DNA of 64,000 bases. It comes from Streptomyces sp. ISL-1. GTDB lineage: Bacteria > Actinomycetota > Actinomycetes > Streptomycetales > Streptomycetaceae. A program made the translations under genes and the position numbers. The stretch is taken from contig NZ_JAGGOI010000054.1 of the NCBI RefSeq assembly GCF_018614585.1, positions 1 through 64,000 of the forward strand, in the 5' to 3' direction. Below, piece after piece: positions 24,686-33,207 of this stretch; position 1 is the stretch's first letter, and the number at the start of each line of letters is the position of its first letter. The notes beneath the pieces are model-generated. The model worked only from the letters and a program-made list of their open reading frames with translations, was not told the origin of the DNA and did not search any database.

Positions 24686-25660
24686 GTGCGAATCGCAGTC
24701 ACCGGCTCAATCGCCACCGACCACCTCATGACCTTCCCCGGCCGCTTCGCCGACCAATTCGTCGCGGACCAGATGCACACGGTCTCCCTTTCCTTCCTCG
24801 TCGACACACTCGATGTGCGCAGGGGCGGAGTCGGCGCCAACATCTGCTTCGGAATGGGCCAACTCGGCACCGGTCCGATTCTGGTCGGCGCCGCCGGGGC
24901 CGACTTCGACGAGTACCGCGCCTGGCTCGACCGCCACGGCGTGGACACCGACTCCGTCCGTATCTCGGAGGTCCTGCACACCGCACGCTTCGTCTGCACC
25001 ACGGACTCCGACCACAACCAGATCGGATCCTTCTACACCGGCGCGATGAGCGAGGCCCGTCAGATCGAGCTCAAAGCCGTCTCGGACCGGGTCGGCGGCC
25101 TCGACCTCGTCCTGATCGGCGCGGACGACCCCGAGGCGATGCTCCGTCACACCGAGGAGTGCAAGGCCCGCTCGATCCCGTTCGCCGCGGACTTCTCCCA
25201 GCAGATCGCGCGGATGAGCGGCGACGACATCCGCACCCTCCTCGAAGGCGCCACGTATCTCTTCTCCAATGAGTACGAGAAGGGGCTCATCGAGTCCAAG
25301 ACCGGCTGGAGCGACGCCGAGATCCTGGACAGGGTCGGCCACCGCGTCACCACACTCGGCGCCAGCGGCGTCCGTATCGAGCACGCAGGCGGGAAGCGGA
25401 TCGAGGTCGGCTGTCCGGAGGAGGAGGCGAAGGTCGACCCGACCGGCGTCGGTGACGCGTTCCGCGCGGGCTTCCTCTCCGGCCTGTCCTGGGGTGTGAG
25501 CCTGGAGCGCGCGGCGCAGGTCGGCTGCATGGTGGCGACGCTGGTCATCGAGACGGTCGGCACCCAGGAGTACACCCTGCGCCGGGCCCACTTCATGGAC
25601 CGCTTCACCAAGGCGTACGGCCACGACGCGGCGGCCGACGTCCGGGCGCACCTCCACTGA
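24686..25660 (+). CDS. adoK: adenosine kinase-like PfkB-family kinase
   Basis: A 324-aa ribokinase-fold (PfkB) enzyme starting at GTG 24686, 10 bp after AGGAG. It follows the actinobacterial adenosine kinase of M. tuberculosis (Rv2202c) closely: RIAVTGSIATDHLM at the start, GGVGANICFGMGQLG, the same length, and the second PfkB signature DPTGVGDAFRAGF with catalytic D257 at the same number. It is predicted to phosphorylate adenosine to AMP in purine salvage. Substrate identity rests on that similarity; PfkB members vary, so a sugar kinase is possible. Confidence 0.88.
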   Translation: MRIAVTGSIATDHLMTFPGRFADQFVADQMHTVSLSFLVDTLDVRRGGVGANICFGMGQLGTGPILVGAAGADFDEYRAWLDRHGVDTDSVRISEVLHTARFVCTTDSDHNQIGSFYTGAMSEARQIELKAVSDRVGGLDLVLIGADDPEAMLRHTEECKARSIPFAADFSQQIARMSGDDIRTLLEGATYLFSNEYEKGLIESKTGWSDAEILDRVGHRVTTLGASGVRIEHAGGKRIEVGCPEEEAKVDPTGVGDAFRAGFLSGLSWGVSLERAAQVGCMVATLVIETVGTQEYTLRRAHFMDRFTKAYGHDAAADVRAHLH

Positions 25661-25710
25661 CGCACCGGGGGCTCCGCCTACGCCGTCGCGGGCGTGGTGG
25701 GACCCCCACT

Positions 25711-25754
25711 CCTCAATCGCCGGACGGGCTGAGAAGCCCGTCCGGCGATTGAGG
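25711..25754. repeat. CGCCGGACGGGCT-family hairpin
   Basis: A perfect 20-bp stem with a 4-nt GAGA loop, centred on CGCCGGACGGGCT, lies between the convergent adoK and desulfurase genes and is likely to act as a terminator for both. Close relatives occur at 40160-40196, 57296-57342 and 63858-63929. Confidence 0.9.
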
Positions 25755-25776
25755 GCTCACCCCGCGAACCCGCAGA

Positions 25777-27171
25777 TCACGCCAGCCGCCGCACCACGTA
25801 CGCCGTACCCCGGTCCGCCGGCTCCTCCCCTACGTACTCCTGCCCCCGCATCTCGCACCACGCCGGGATGTCCAGCCGCGCCGCCTCGTCGTCCGACAGG
25901 ACCGTCACGGTCTCGCCGACAGGCACGTCGCCGATCACCTTCGCCAGCTCGATCACCGGAATGGGGCAGCGCTTGCCCCGGGCGTCGACGATCAGCGATC
26001 CGGCCGTGCTCTGCGCCGAAGACGTGACCGGCGCGCCGAGCCGCTCCCGTACCTGCGCCACCACCCCCGGCAGGACCTCGAGAAAACGATCCACGTCCTC
26101 CTCCGGCGTGCCGAGCGGAAGCGAGACGCGGACGTTTCCCTCCGAGAGCACGCCCATCGCCCGCAGCACATGGCTCGGTGTGAGGGTGCTGCTCGTACAG
26201 GACGAGCCGGACGAGACGGAGAACCCGGCCCGGTCCAGCTCGTGCAGCAGAGTCTCCCCGTCGACATAGAGACAGGAGAAGGTGACGAGATGAGGGAGCC
26301 GGCGCACCGGATCGCCCACCACCTCCACATCCGGGACCAGCTCGGGGATCCGTGCGCGGATCCGGTCCACCAGGGCCCGCAGCCGTACCGCCTCCTCCGC
26401 GGCCTCGGCCCGCACCGCCCGCAGTGAGGCCGCCGCGGCCACGATCGCCGGAATGTTCTCGAAGCCGGCCGACCGCCCCGACTCCCGCTCGTCGGCGGGG
26501 TCTTGGGGGGCGAACCGGACACCCTTGCGTACGGCGAGCAGCCCGACCCCCGCCGGACCGCCCCACTTGTGGGCGCTTCCCGCGAGCAGCGACCAGGCCC
26601 CGGCCACCGGCCCCCACGCCAGTGACTGCGCCGCGTCCACCAGCAGCGGCACCCCGGCCGCCCGGCAGGCCTCGGCGACCTCGGCCACCGGCTGTTCCGT
26701 ACCCACCTCGTGGTTGGCCGACTGCAGGCAGGCCAGCGCGGTGTCATCACGCAGGGCGGCGGCGTACGCGGCGGGGGAGACCGCTCCGGAGCGGTCCACC
26801 GGGACCTCGGTCACGGACTCGCCGTCCGCCCCGCCCCCCGCCCCCTCGTACGAGGTCGCGGCATGGAGCACCGAGGAGTGTTCGACCGCGGAAACGACCA
26901 GGTGGCGCCCGACACGCCGACGGCTCGCGAGCGCGCCGGAAATTCCCAGGTGAACCGCGCGCGTCCCCGAAGGAGTGAACACGAGCTCGTCCGGACGGCA
27001 GCCCACTGCCTCCGCCGCGGCTTCCCGCGCCGCGTCCAGCAATAGCCTGGCGCGCCGCCCCTCGCGGTAGAGCCGGGCGGGGTCGGCCCACCCCTCGTCC
27101 AGGGAGGCCTGGAGGGCCTGCCGGGCAACCGGGTGCAGAGGAGCGGATGAGGCGACGTCGAAGTAAGGCAC
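25777..27171 (-). CDS. Cysteine desulfurase fused to a C-terminal TusA-like sulfurtransferase domain
   Basis: The 464-aa product has a class V PLP desulfurase (residues 1-385) and a TusA-like domain (about 392-464). The desulfurase shows NHEVGTEQ, the PLP lysine K202 in GSAHKWGG and a candidate persulfide cysteine C325 in SSGSSCTS. The TusA domain has VDARGKRCPIPVIELAKVIG with acceptor C402. The design suggests sulfur passes from the desulfurase Cys to the tethered TusA Cys and on to a tRNA, cofactor or Fe-S target. The start is GTG 27169-27171. It is divergent from ctaC. The annotated family is known; the sulfur destination is not. Confidence 0.93.
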   Translation of the reverse strand: MPYFDVASSAPLHPVARQALQASLDEGWADPARLYREGRRARLLLDAAREAAAEAVGCRPDELVFTPSGTRAVHLGISGALASRRRVGRHLVVSAVEHSSVLHAATSYEGAGGGADGESVTEVPVDRSGAVSPAAYAAALRDDTALACLQSANHEVGTEQPVAEVAEACRAAGVPLLVDAAQSLAWGPVAGAWSLLAGSAHKWGGPAGVGLLAVRKGVRFAPQDPADERESGRSAGFENIPAIVAAAASLRAVRAEAAEEAVRLRALVDRIRARIPELVPDVEVVGDPVRRLPHLVTFSCLYVDGETLLHELDRAGFSVSSGSSCTSSTLTPSHVLRAMGVLSEGNVRVSLPLGTPEEDVDRFLEVLPGVVAQVRERLGAPVTSSAQSTAGSLIVDARGKRCPIPVIELAKVIGDVPVGETVTVLSDDEAARLDIPAWCEMRGQEYVGEEPADRGTAYVVRRLA

Positions 27172-27310
27172 GCTGCCACGCTAACTCCCATACGCGGAGG
27201 GGGCGTCAGATGGCCGCCGGAGGCCGGGATTCCAGGGGCATTCCACCCCTTCGGGGTGTCGGGCGGCGCGTTGGGCACCCTCCCCGCGCGACCCCAAATA
27301 GCGTCCAGTA

Positions 27311-27339
27311 GGGTTTGGTCCGCATAAACATCCAAACCC
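27311..27339. promoter_or_regulatory. Inverted repeat upstream of ctaC
   Basis: A perfect 8-bp inverted repeat (GGGTTTGG / CCAAACCC) with a 13-nt A/T-rich spacer lies 81-109 bp before the ctaC start, in the 249-bp gap between the divergent desulfurase and ctaC. Its size and symmetry suit a dimeric regulator. The regulator is unknown. Confidence 0.5.
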
Positions 27340-27420
27340 CTGCCCGCGTCAGGGCCGGCGACCGACCAGCGTGACGGCCGCGGCATGCCGCGCGGGCCGA
27401 GACTCTCGGGAAGGCGCTAC

Positions 27421-28377
27421 GTGAGTCCCAACGGCTCCGACCGCTCGTCGCGGCGCCCGATGCGGCGGAAGCTGCTCCAGGTGCTGACCGCCGGCGTGGT
27501 CCTGGCGACCGCCTCTGGTTGCACATACAAGGACTTCCCCCGCCTTGGAATGCCCACCCCGGTAACGGAAGAGGCCCCTCGGATCCTCTCCCTCTGGCAG
27601 GGCTCGTGGGCGGCAGCGCTCGTCACGGGCGTGCTGGTGTGGGGTCTGATCATCTGGAGTGTCGTCTTCCACCGGCGCAGCCGCACCAAGGTGGAGGTAC
27701 CTCCGCAGACGCGGTACAACATGCCCATCGAGGCCCTGTACACGGTGGTTCCGCTCATCATCGTTTCGGTGCTCTTCTACTTCACCGCGCGTGACGAGAC
27801 GAAGATCCTCGCTCTCTCCAAGCCCGCCCACACGGTCAATGTGGTCGGCTACCAGTGGAGCTGGGGCTACAACTACGTCGAGAACGTGGAAGGGTCCGAG
27901 GGTGACGCCAAGACCAACAAGGAACTGAACGCCATCCCGGACAAGTTCCGCGAGGACTTCCCGGCGAACGCGGGCGGCGTCTGGGACGCCGGTATCCCCG
28001 GCACCCGGAATCCCCAGACCGGCAACCCGGGCCCGACCCTGTGGCTGCCCAAGGGCGAGAAGGTCCGGTTCATCCTGACCTCCCGTGACGTCATCCACTC
28101 GTTCTGGGTGGTCCCCTTCTTGTTCAAGCAGGACGTCATCCCCGGTCACACCAACGTCTTCGAGGTGACTCCCAGCCAGGAGGGCACCTTCCTCGGCAAG
28201 TGCGCCGAGCTCTGCGGCGTCGACCACTCCCGGATGCTCTTCAACGTCAAGGTGGTCTCCCCGGAGCGCTACCAGCAGCACCTGAAGGAGCTGGCCGAGA
28301 AGGGGCAGACCGGCTACATCCCGTCAGGCATCGAGCAGACGGACCCGGCCAGGAATGCGGAGAAGAACCAACTGTGA
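27421..28377 (+). CDS. ctaC: cytochrome c oxidase subunit II (aa3)
   Basis: The CuA-bearing subunit of the aa3 oxidase, 318 aa from GTG 27421 with GGGAAGG upstream. It has a lipoprotein-type signal (LLQVLTAGVVLATASGC), two membrane helices (about 55-78 and 98-118) and a C-terminal cupredoxin domain. CuA ligands are visible in the C261-AELC265-GVDH269-SRM272 cluster plus the His of RDVIHSFWV. It takes electrons from the QcrC c-heme domain, since actinobacteria lack a soluble cytochrome c for this step. Its stop overlaps ctaD (GTGA), so the two are translationally coupled. Confidence 0.97.
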   Translation: MSPNGSDRSSRRPMRRKLLQVLTAGVVLATASGCTYKDFPRLGMPTPVTEEAPRILSLWQGSWAAALVTGVLVWGLIIWSVVFHRRSRTKVEVPPQTRYNMPIEALYTVVPLIIVSVLFYFTARDETKILALSKPAHTVNVVGYQWSWGYNYVENVEGSEGDAKTNKELNAIPDKFREDFPANAGGVWDAGIPGTRNPQTGNPGPTLWLPKGEKVRFILTSRDVIHSFWVVPFLFKQDVIPGHTNVFEVTPSQEGTFLGKCAELCGVDHSRMLFNVKVVSPERYQQHLKELAEKGQTGYIPSGIEQTDPARNAEKNQL

Positions 28378-30110
28378 GCATCCTCAACGAACCCCAGGGT
28401 GCCGCCGCGGCTGACGACTCGTACGAGAACGAGCTGCCGGTACGGCGCAAGCAGCCCGGCAATGTCGTCGTGAAGTGGCTCACCACCACCGACCACAAGA
28501 CGATCGGCACGCTCTACCTGGTCACGTCGTTCGCCTTCTTCTGCATCGGCGGCGTGCTGGCGCTCTTCATGCGCGCCGAGCTGGCCCGTCCGGGCACGCA
28601 GATCATGTCGAACGAGCAGTTCAACCAGGCGTTCACGATGCACGGCACGATCATGCTGCTGATGTTCGCGACGCCGCTGTTCGCCGGATTCGCGAACTGG
28701 ATCATGCCGCTGCAGATCGGCGCGCCCGACGTGGCGTTCCCGCGGCTGAACATGTTCGCGTACTGGCTCTACCTCTTCGGCTCGCTGATCGCGGTGGCCG
28801 GCTTCCTCACCCCGCAGGGTGCGGCCGACTTCGGCTGGTTCGCCTACTCCCCGCTGTCGGACGCGGTCCGTTCGCCGGGCATCGGCGCCGATATGTGGAT
28901 CATGGGTCTGGCCTTCTCCGGCTTCGGCACGATCCTCGGTTCGGTCAACTTCATCACCACGATCATCTGCATGCGCGCACCCGGCATGACGATGTTCCGG
29001 ATGCCGATCTTCACCTGGAATGTGCTGCTGACCGGTGTGCTGGTCCTGCTCGCCTTCCCGGTGCTGGCGGCCGCGCTCTTCGCGCTGGAGGCCGACCGGA
29101 AGTTCGGGGCGCATATCTTCGACGCGGCCAACGGCGGCTCGTTGCTGTGGCAACACCTCTTCTGGTTCTTCGGCCATCCAGAGGTGTACATCATCGCCTT
29201 GCCGTTCTTCGGGATCGTCTCCGAGATCATTCCGGTCTTCAGCCGCAAGCCGATGTTCGGCTACATCGGCCTGGTGGGCGCGACCATCGCGATCGCCGGT
29301 CTGTCGGTGACGGTGTGGGCGCACCACATGTACGTCACAGGCGGCGTGCTCTTGCCGTTCTTCTCCTTCATGACCTTCCTGATCGCGGTACCGACCGGTG
29401 TGAAGTTCTTCAACTGGATCGGCACCATGTGGAAGGGCTCACTGTCCTTCGAGACACCGATGCTCTGGACGATCGGCTTCCTGGTCACCTTCACCTTCGG
29501 TGGACTGACCGGCGTCATCCTGGCCTCGCCCCCGATGGACTTCCACGTCTCCGACTCGTACTTCGTCGTCGCGCACTTCCACTACGTCGTCTTCGGCACC
29601 GTGGTCTTCGCGATGTTCGCCGGCTTCCACTTCTGGTGGCCGAAGTTCACGGGCAAGATGCTGGACGAGCGGCTCGGCAAGATGACCTTCTGGACGCTGT
29701 TCATCGGCTTCCACGGAACGTTCCTGGTACAGCACTGGCTGGGCGCCGAGGGCATGCCGCGTCGCTACGCGGACTACCTCGCCGCCGACGGCTTCACCGC
29801 GCTGAACACCATCTCCACGATCAGCTCGTTCCTGCTCGGTCTGTCGGTCCTGCCGTTCCTCTACAACGTCTGGAAGACGGCCAAGTACGGCAAGAAGATC
29901 GAGGTCGACGACCCGTGGGGCTACGGCCGTTCGCTCGAATGGGCGACACCGTGCCCGCCGCCGCGGCACAACTTCCTCACCCTGCCGAGGATCCGCAGCG
30001 AATCCCCGGCGTTCGACCTGCACCACCCGGAGATCGCGGCGCTCGACCAGCTCGAGCACGCCGGCCACGGCGGCAGCGTCATCGCCGGTGAGAAGGAGGC
30101 AGGCAAGTGA
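28374..30110 (+). CDS. ctaD: cytochrome c oxidase subunit I (aa3)
   Basis: The catalytic subunit that reduces O2 and pumps protons. The 578-aa product starts at GTG 28374 and has twelve membrane helices. Ligands are visible: heme a His in FTMHGTIMLL, CuB H268 in GHPEVY (with the cross-linked Tyr), CuB H317 and H318 in WAHHMY, and the heme a3/a histidines in VVAHFHYV. The start overlaps ctaC and the end overlaps ctaF by 4 bp, giving a tightly coupled ctaCDF operon. Confidence 0.98.
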   Translation: MSILNEPQGAAAADDSYENELPVRRKQPGNVVVKWLTTTDHKTIGTLYLVTSFAFFCIGGVLALFMRAELARPGTQIMSNEQFNQAFTMHGTIMLLMFATPLFAGFANWIMPLQIGAPDVAFPRLNMFAYWLYLFGSLIAVAGFLTPQGAADFGWFAYSPLSDAVRSPGIGADMWIMGLAFSGFGTILGSVNFITTIICMRAPGMTMFRMPIFTWNVLLTGVLVLLAFPVLAAALFALEADRKFGAHIFDAANGGSLLWQHLFWFFGHPEVYIIALPFFGIVSEIIPVFSRKPMFGYIGLVGATIAIAGLSVTVWAHHMYVTGGVLLPFFSFMTFLIAVPTGVKFFNWIGTMWKGSLSFETPMLWTIGFLVTFTFGGLTGVILASPPMDFHVSDSYFVVAHFHYVVFGTVVFAMFAGFHFWWPKFTGKMLDERLGKMTFWTLFIGFHGTFLVQHWLGAEGMPRRYADYLAADGFTALNTISTISSFLLGLSVLPFLYNVWKTAKYGKKIEVDDPWGYGRSLEWATPCPPPRHNFLTLPRIRSESPAFDLHHPEIAALDQLEHAGHGGSVIAGEKEAGK

Positions 30111-30505
30111 GGATCCAGGGCAAGATGTTCCTCTGGCTGAGCGCCTTCATCCTCGTCATGGCCATCGTGTATGGCGTGTGGTCGAAGGAGCCGGCCGGTA
30201 CCACCGCGCTCTTCCTGGGCTTCGGCCTGAGCATCATGATCGGCTACTACCTGGCCTTCACGGCCCGGCGGGCCGACGCCATGGCGCAGGACAACAAGGA
30301 CGCCGACGTGGCGGACGAGGCCGGCGAGGTGGGGTTCTTCTCCCCGCACAGCTGGCAGCCGTTCTCCCTGGCCATCGGCGGCGCCCTGGCCTTCATGGGC
30401 GTCGTCTTCGGCTGGTGGCTGCTGTACTTCTCGGCCCCCATCATCCTGGTCGGCCTCTGGGGCTGGGTGTTCGAGTACTACCGCGGTGAGAGCCAGAACC
30501 AGTAA
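30107..30505 (+). CDS. ctaF: cytochrome c oxidase subunit IV
   Basis: A small 132-aa oxidase subunit specific to actinobacteria, starting at GTG 30107 inside the ctaD stop. It has four hydrophobic helices (about 7-24, 32-50, 83-104 and 107-126) and an acidic loop (DNKDADVADEAGEVG). It stabilises the aa3 core and supercomplex. A very strong terminator follows, although the remaining subunit gene ctaE lies 2 kb further on in a separate unit. Confidence 0.93.
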   Translation: MRIQGKMFLWLSAFILVMAIVYGVWSKEPAGTTALFLGFGLSIMIGYYLAFTARRADAMAQDNKDADVADEAGEVGFFSPHSWQPFSLAIGGALAFMGVVFGWWLLYFSAPIILVGLWGWVFEYYRGESQNQ

Positions 30506-30529
30506 CACCGCGTCAGCGACACGCGGGAC

Positions 30530-30569
30530 GGGCCCGGATCCCCCTCACTCCTGAGGGGGATCCGGGCCC
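30530..30569 (+). terminator. Strong terminator after ctaCDF
   Basis: A perfect 18-bp stem with a 4-nt CTCC loop, arms at 30530-30547 and 30552-30569, 24 bp past the ctaF stop and followed by TCGTTT. It isolates the oxidase operon from the L,D-transpeptidase gene. Confidence 0.92.
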
Positions 30570-30624
30570 CTCGTTTGCAGTCACTCCGCGCGCCGTTGCA
30601 GACCAATCTTCATAACGTGTGCTT

Positions 30625-31881
30625 ATGAACCACACGCCTCGCTTCCGCACCGTTCTCAGCTGCACCCTGCTGGTCGTGTCCTTCGGCGCGGCCGCCACCG
30701 CGTGCGGCGATTCCGACGGCCACCCGCTCGCGGCGAAGCCCTTCGACGCAGCCGAACAGGTCGCCTTCAATACGCCAATAGGCCGCGCCAAGGTGGACCC
30801 CGACAAGCCCCTCGAGGTCACCACCAAAGGCGGCAAGGGCGGCCGGATCACCGATGTGACGGTCACCGACGACTCGGGCCACCACCTGGCGGGCGAACTC
30901 ACCGCGGACGGCGCCCGCTGGCGCTCCACCGCGCCGCTGTCGGCCGGCGCCAAGTACACCGTGAAGGTCTCCACGGAGGACGAGGACGGCGCCCCGGGCG
31001 CTCGTACGCTCACCTTCGACACATCGCCGGCCAAGCGGCTGCTGACGGTCAAGTTCGGCCCGCAGGCGGGCAAGTACGGCGTCGGTCAGCCCATCACCGC
31101 GGAGCTCAGCGCCCCGGTCAAGGCCAAGGAGGCCAGGGCTGTCGTAGAACGCGCCCTGAAGGTCCAGTCCGAGCCCTCCGTACAGGGCTCCTGGTACTGG
31201 GTCGACGACAAGAAGCTGCACTTCCGCCCGAAGGAGTACTGGCCCACCGGCGCGACCGTCAGCGCCACCAGCAACCTCCAGGGCGTCAAGGTCTCCGACA
31301 AGATCTACGGCGGCGCCTCGAAACCGCTGAAGCTCACCATCGGGGACCGAATAGAGGCCATCACCGACGCCGGAGCGCACCACATGACGGTCCTGCGCAA
31401 CGGAGAAGTGATCAACACCATTCCGGTGACCACGGGCAAGCCCGGCTTCTCCACCCGCAACGGCATCAAGGTCGTGCTCGGCAAGGAGTACTTCGTACGC
31501 ATGCGCGGCACCAGCATCGGGATAGCCGAGGGCAGTTCCGAGTCGTACGACCTGCCCGTCTACTACGCCACTCGCGTCACCTGGAGCGGTGAGTACGTCC
31601 ATGCCGCGCCCTGGTCCGTCGGCTCGCAGGGGTACGCCAACGTCAGCCACGGCTGCACCGGAATGTCGACCGGCAACGCCGCGTGGTTCTTCAAGACCGT
31701 CCGCGAGGGCGACATCGTCAGGGTCATCAACAGCAACGGGAACGAGATGGACACCTTCGGCAACGGCTTCGGCGACTGGAACCTGGGCTGGGAAAAGTGG
31801 CGCAAGGGCAGCGCCCTGGTGGCGGACACCAGGGACGGCAGCGACCCCGCGGAGGCGGCGCGGCTGCGTCCCCAGGTCTGA
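30625..31881 (+). CDS. L,D-transpeptidase lipoprotein
   Basis: A 418-aa secreted lipoprotein with a lipobox cysteine in FGAAATACGD. Two Ig-like domains (about 40-260) precede the YkuD catalytic domain. The catalytic motif is SH342GC344TGMS, with Cys as nucleophile; it differs from the common SHGCVNLS. Such enzymes make 3-3 (or D-Ala3-linked) peptidoglycan cross-links or attach proteins to the wall. The start is ATG 30625. A GTG two codons upstream is possible; neither has a good ribosome-binding site, so the mRNA may be leaderless. The gene lies between ctaF and ctaE with its own transcription unit. Confidence 0.93.
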   Translation: MNHTPRFRTVLSCTLLVVSFGAAATACGDSDGHPLAAKPFDAAEQVAFNTPIGRAKVDPDKPLEVTTKGGKGGRITDVTVTDDSGHHLAGELTADGARWRSTAPLSAGAKYTVKVSTEDEDGAPGARTLTFDTSPAKRLLTVKFGPQAGKYGVGQPITAELSAPVKAKEARAVVERALKVQSEPSVQGSWYWVDDKKLHFRPKEYWPTGATVSATSNLQGVKVSDKIYGGASKPLKLTIGDRIEAITDAGAHHMTVLRNGEVINTIPVTTGKPGFSTRNGIKVVLGKEYFVRMRGTSIGIAEGSSESYDLPVYYATRVTWSGEYVHAAPWSVGSQGYANVSHGCTGMSTGNAAWFFKTVREGDIVRVINSNGNEMDTFGNGFGDWNLGWEKWRKGSALVADTRDGSDPAEAARLRPQV

Positions 31882-31939
31882 CGGGCCCAGGTCTGACGGG
31901 CCCGGGGTCTGAGGGGCCCGCGCCTGGCCTGCCCCGGTC

Positions 31940-32341
31940 CTACGCGTCGACGCCGAGCCGGCCGCGCAGCAGAGCGGCCAGTGAGTCCGCGAACTCCACC
32001 GGATCGACCGGAAGGGTCGCCGCGGCGTCCGCACGGCTCCAGGTGGCCAGCCAGGCGTCCTGCGGGCGGCCGATCAGCAGCAGCACAGGCGGGCAGTTGA
32101 AGATCTCGTCCTTGATCTGCCGGCACACGCCCATGCCGCCCGCGGGAACCGTCTCGCCGTCCAGTACGCAGACATCGACGCCGCCCTCGTCCAGCGCCTT
32201 GAGGACGGCGGGAAGGGTGGCACACTCCAGGAACTCCACCGGCGGTACGTCGGCCGCCGGCCTGCGTCCCGCCGCCAGCCGGACCTGCTCGCGGGTGCCC
32301 GCATCGTCGCTGTAGACCAGCACCGTGGCAGTCGCCTGCAT
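31940..32341 (-). CDS. Receiver-like (CheY-fold) protein without output domain
   Basis: A 133-aa single-domain protein with a receiver fold pattern: VLVYSDD at the first acidic pocket and VCVLDGE at the phospho-acceptor strand (D61 in my count). The residues that follow differ from the norm: no M/P after the Asp, I-G in place of the conserved Thr/Ser, and LPVDP where the conserved Lys is expected. It therefore looks like an atypical or pseudo-receiver. Translation starts at ATG 32341 with an excellent GGAGGA site. It is divergent from ctaE within the respiratory cluster; the partner is unknown. Confidence 0.82.
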   Translation of the reverse strand: MQATATVLVYSDDAGTREQVRLAAGRRPAADVPPVEFLECATLPAVLKALDEGGVDVCVLDGETVPAGGMGVCRQIKDEIFNCPPVLLLIGRPQDAWLATWSRADAAATLPVDPVEFADSLAALLRGRLGVDA

Positions 32342-32498
32342 TGTTCCTCCGTCGTTGGATCAGGAACCGATGCGGCGGATGCTACTCCGTCCGACTCCCT
32401 GTCAACAGCAGTTCGGGCAGTGCTTCGATGGGCCGTTCGGGCTGGACAAAGCCGACTGACACACCGAACGGCACCCCCCGGAGTGAGGGCGGGATAAG

Positions 32499-32519
32499 CG
32501 ACCGACATAATGTCGGTCG
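32499..32519. promoter_or_regulatory. Palindrome spanning the ctaE start codon
   Basis: CGACCGACAT (32499-32508), one A, then ATGTCGGTCG (32510-32519): a perfect 10-bp inverted repeat whose right arm begins with the ctaE ATG. It could be an operator, or an RNA hairpin that hides the start codon. No good Shine-Dalgarno is placed for this ATG; the nearest purine tract is about 20 bases away. Confidence 0.6.
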
Positions 32520-33130
32520 TGGCGACAGCAACGACAGTAGAAACCGGGCACGCGCACCCGTCGGTCAATCGGCCGAACCTCACCAGCGTCGGAACCATCA
32601 TCTGGCTGAGTTCCGAGCTGATGTTCTTCGCGGCCCTCTTCGCGATGTACTTCACCCTGCGATCGGTGATGGGTGCCGAGTTCTGGAAGACACAGGCGGA
32701 TCACCTGAACTTCCCGTTCTCGGCGACGAACACCACGATCCTGGTGCTCTCCTCCCTCACCTGCCAGCTTGGCGTCTTCGCCGCTGAGCGGGGCGATGTG
32801 AAGAAGCTCAGAACGTGGTTCAGCATCACCTTCGTGATGGGTGCGATCTTCATCGGAGGCCAGGTCTTCGAGTACACCGAGCTGGTCAAGGACGCGGGCC
32901 TCTCGCTCTCGTCCAACCCGTACGGCTCGGTGTTCTACCTGACCACCGGTTTCCACGGTCTGCACGTGACGGGCGGACTCATCGCCTTCCTGCTGGTTCT
33001 CGGCAGGACCTACGCGGCCAGGAGATTCACCCACGAGCAGGCAACCGCCGCCATCGTCGTGTCCTACTACTGGCACTTCGTCGATGTCGTCTGGATCGGC
33101 CTCTTCGCCACGATCTACATGATCAAGTAA
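32510..33130 (+). CDS. ctaE: cytochrome c oxidase subunit III (aa3)
   Basis: A 206-aa subunit with five membrane helices and the subunit III motifs SSELMFFAALFAMYF, LTTGFHGLHVTGGL and SYYWHFVDVVWIGLF. It supports proton pumping and stability of aa3. The start is ATG 32510, which lies inside a perfect palindrome; a GTG at 32519 is in frame but the family begins at the ATG. It is the first gene of ctaE-qcrCAB, so it joins oxidase and bc1 synthesis in one operon, as in M. tuberculosis. Confidence 0.96.
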   Translation: MSVVATATTVETGHAHPSVNRPNLTSVGTIIWLSSELMFFAALFAMYFTLRSVMGAEFWKTQADHLNFPFSATNTTILVLSSLTCQLGVFAAERGDVKKLRTWFSITFVMGAIFIGGQVFEYTELVKDAGLSLSSNPYGSVFYLTTGFHGLHVTGGLIAFLLVLGRTYAARRFTHEQATAAIVVSYYWHFVDVVWIGLFATIYMIK

Positions 33131-33207
33131 CGGCCGGGCAGCCAGCTGCCTGAAGCAGACACAGTCCAGAAGCACCGACGCAGAAGATCCTGACACCGGG
33201 GTAATCC

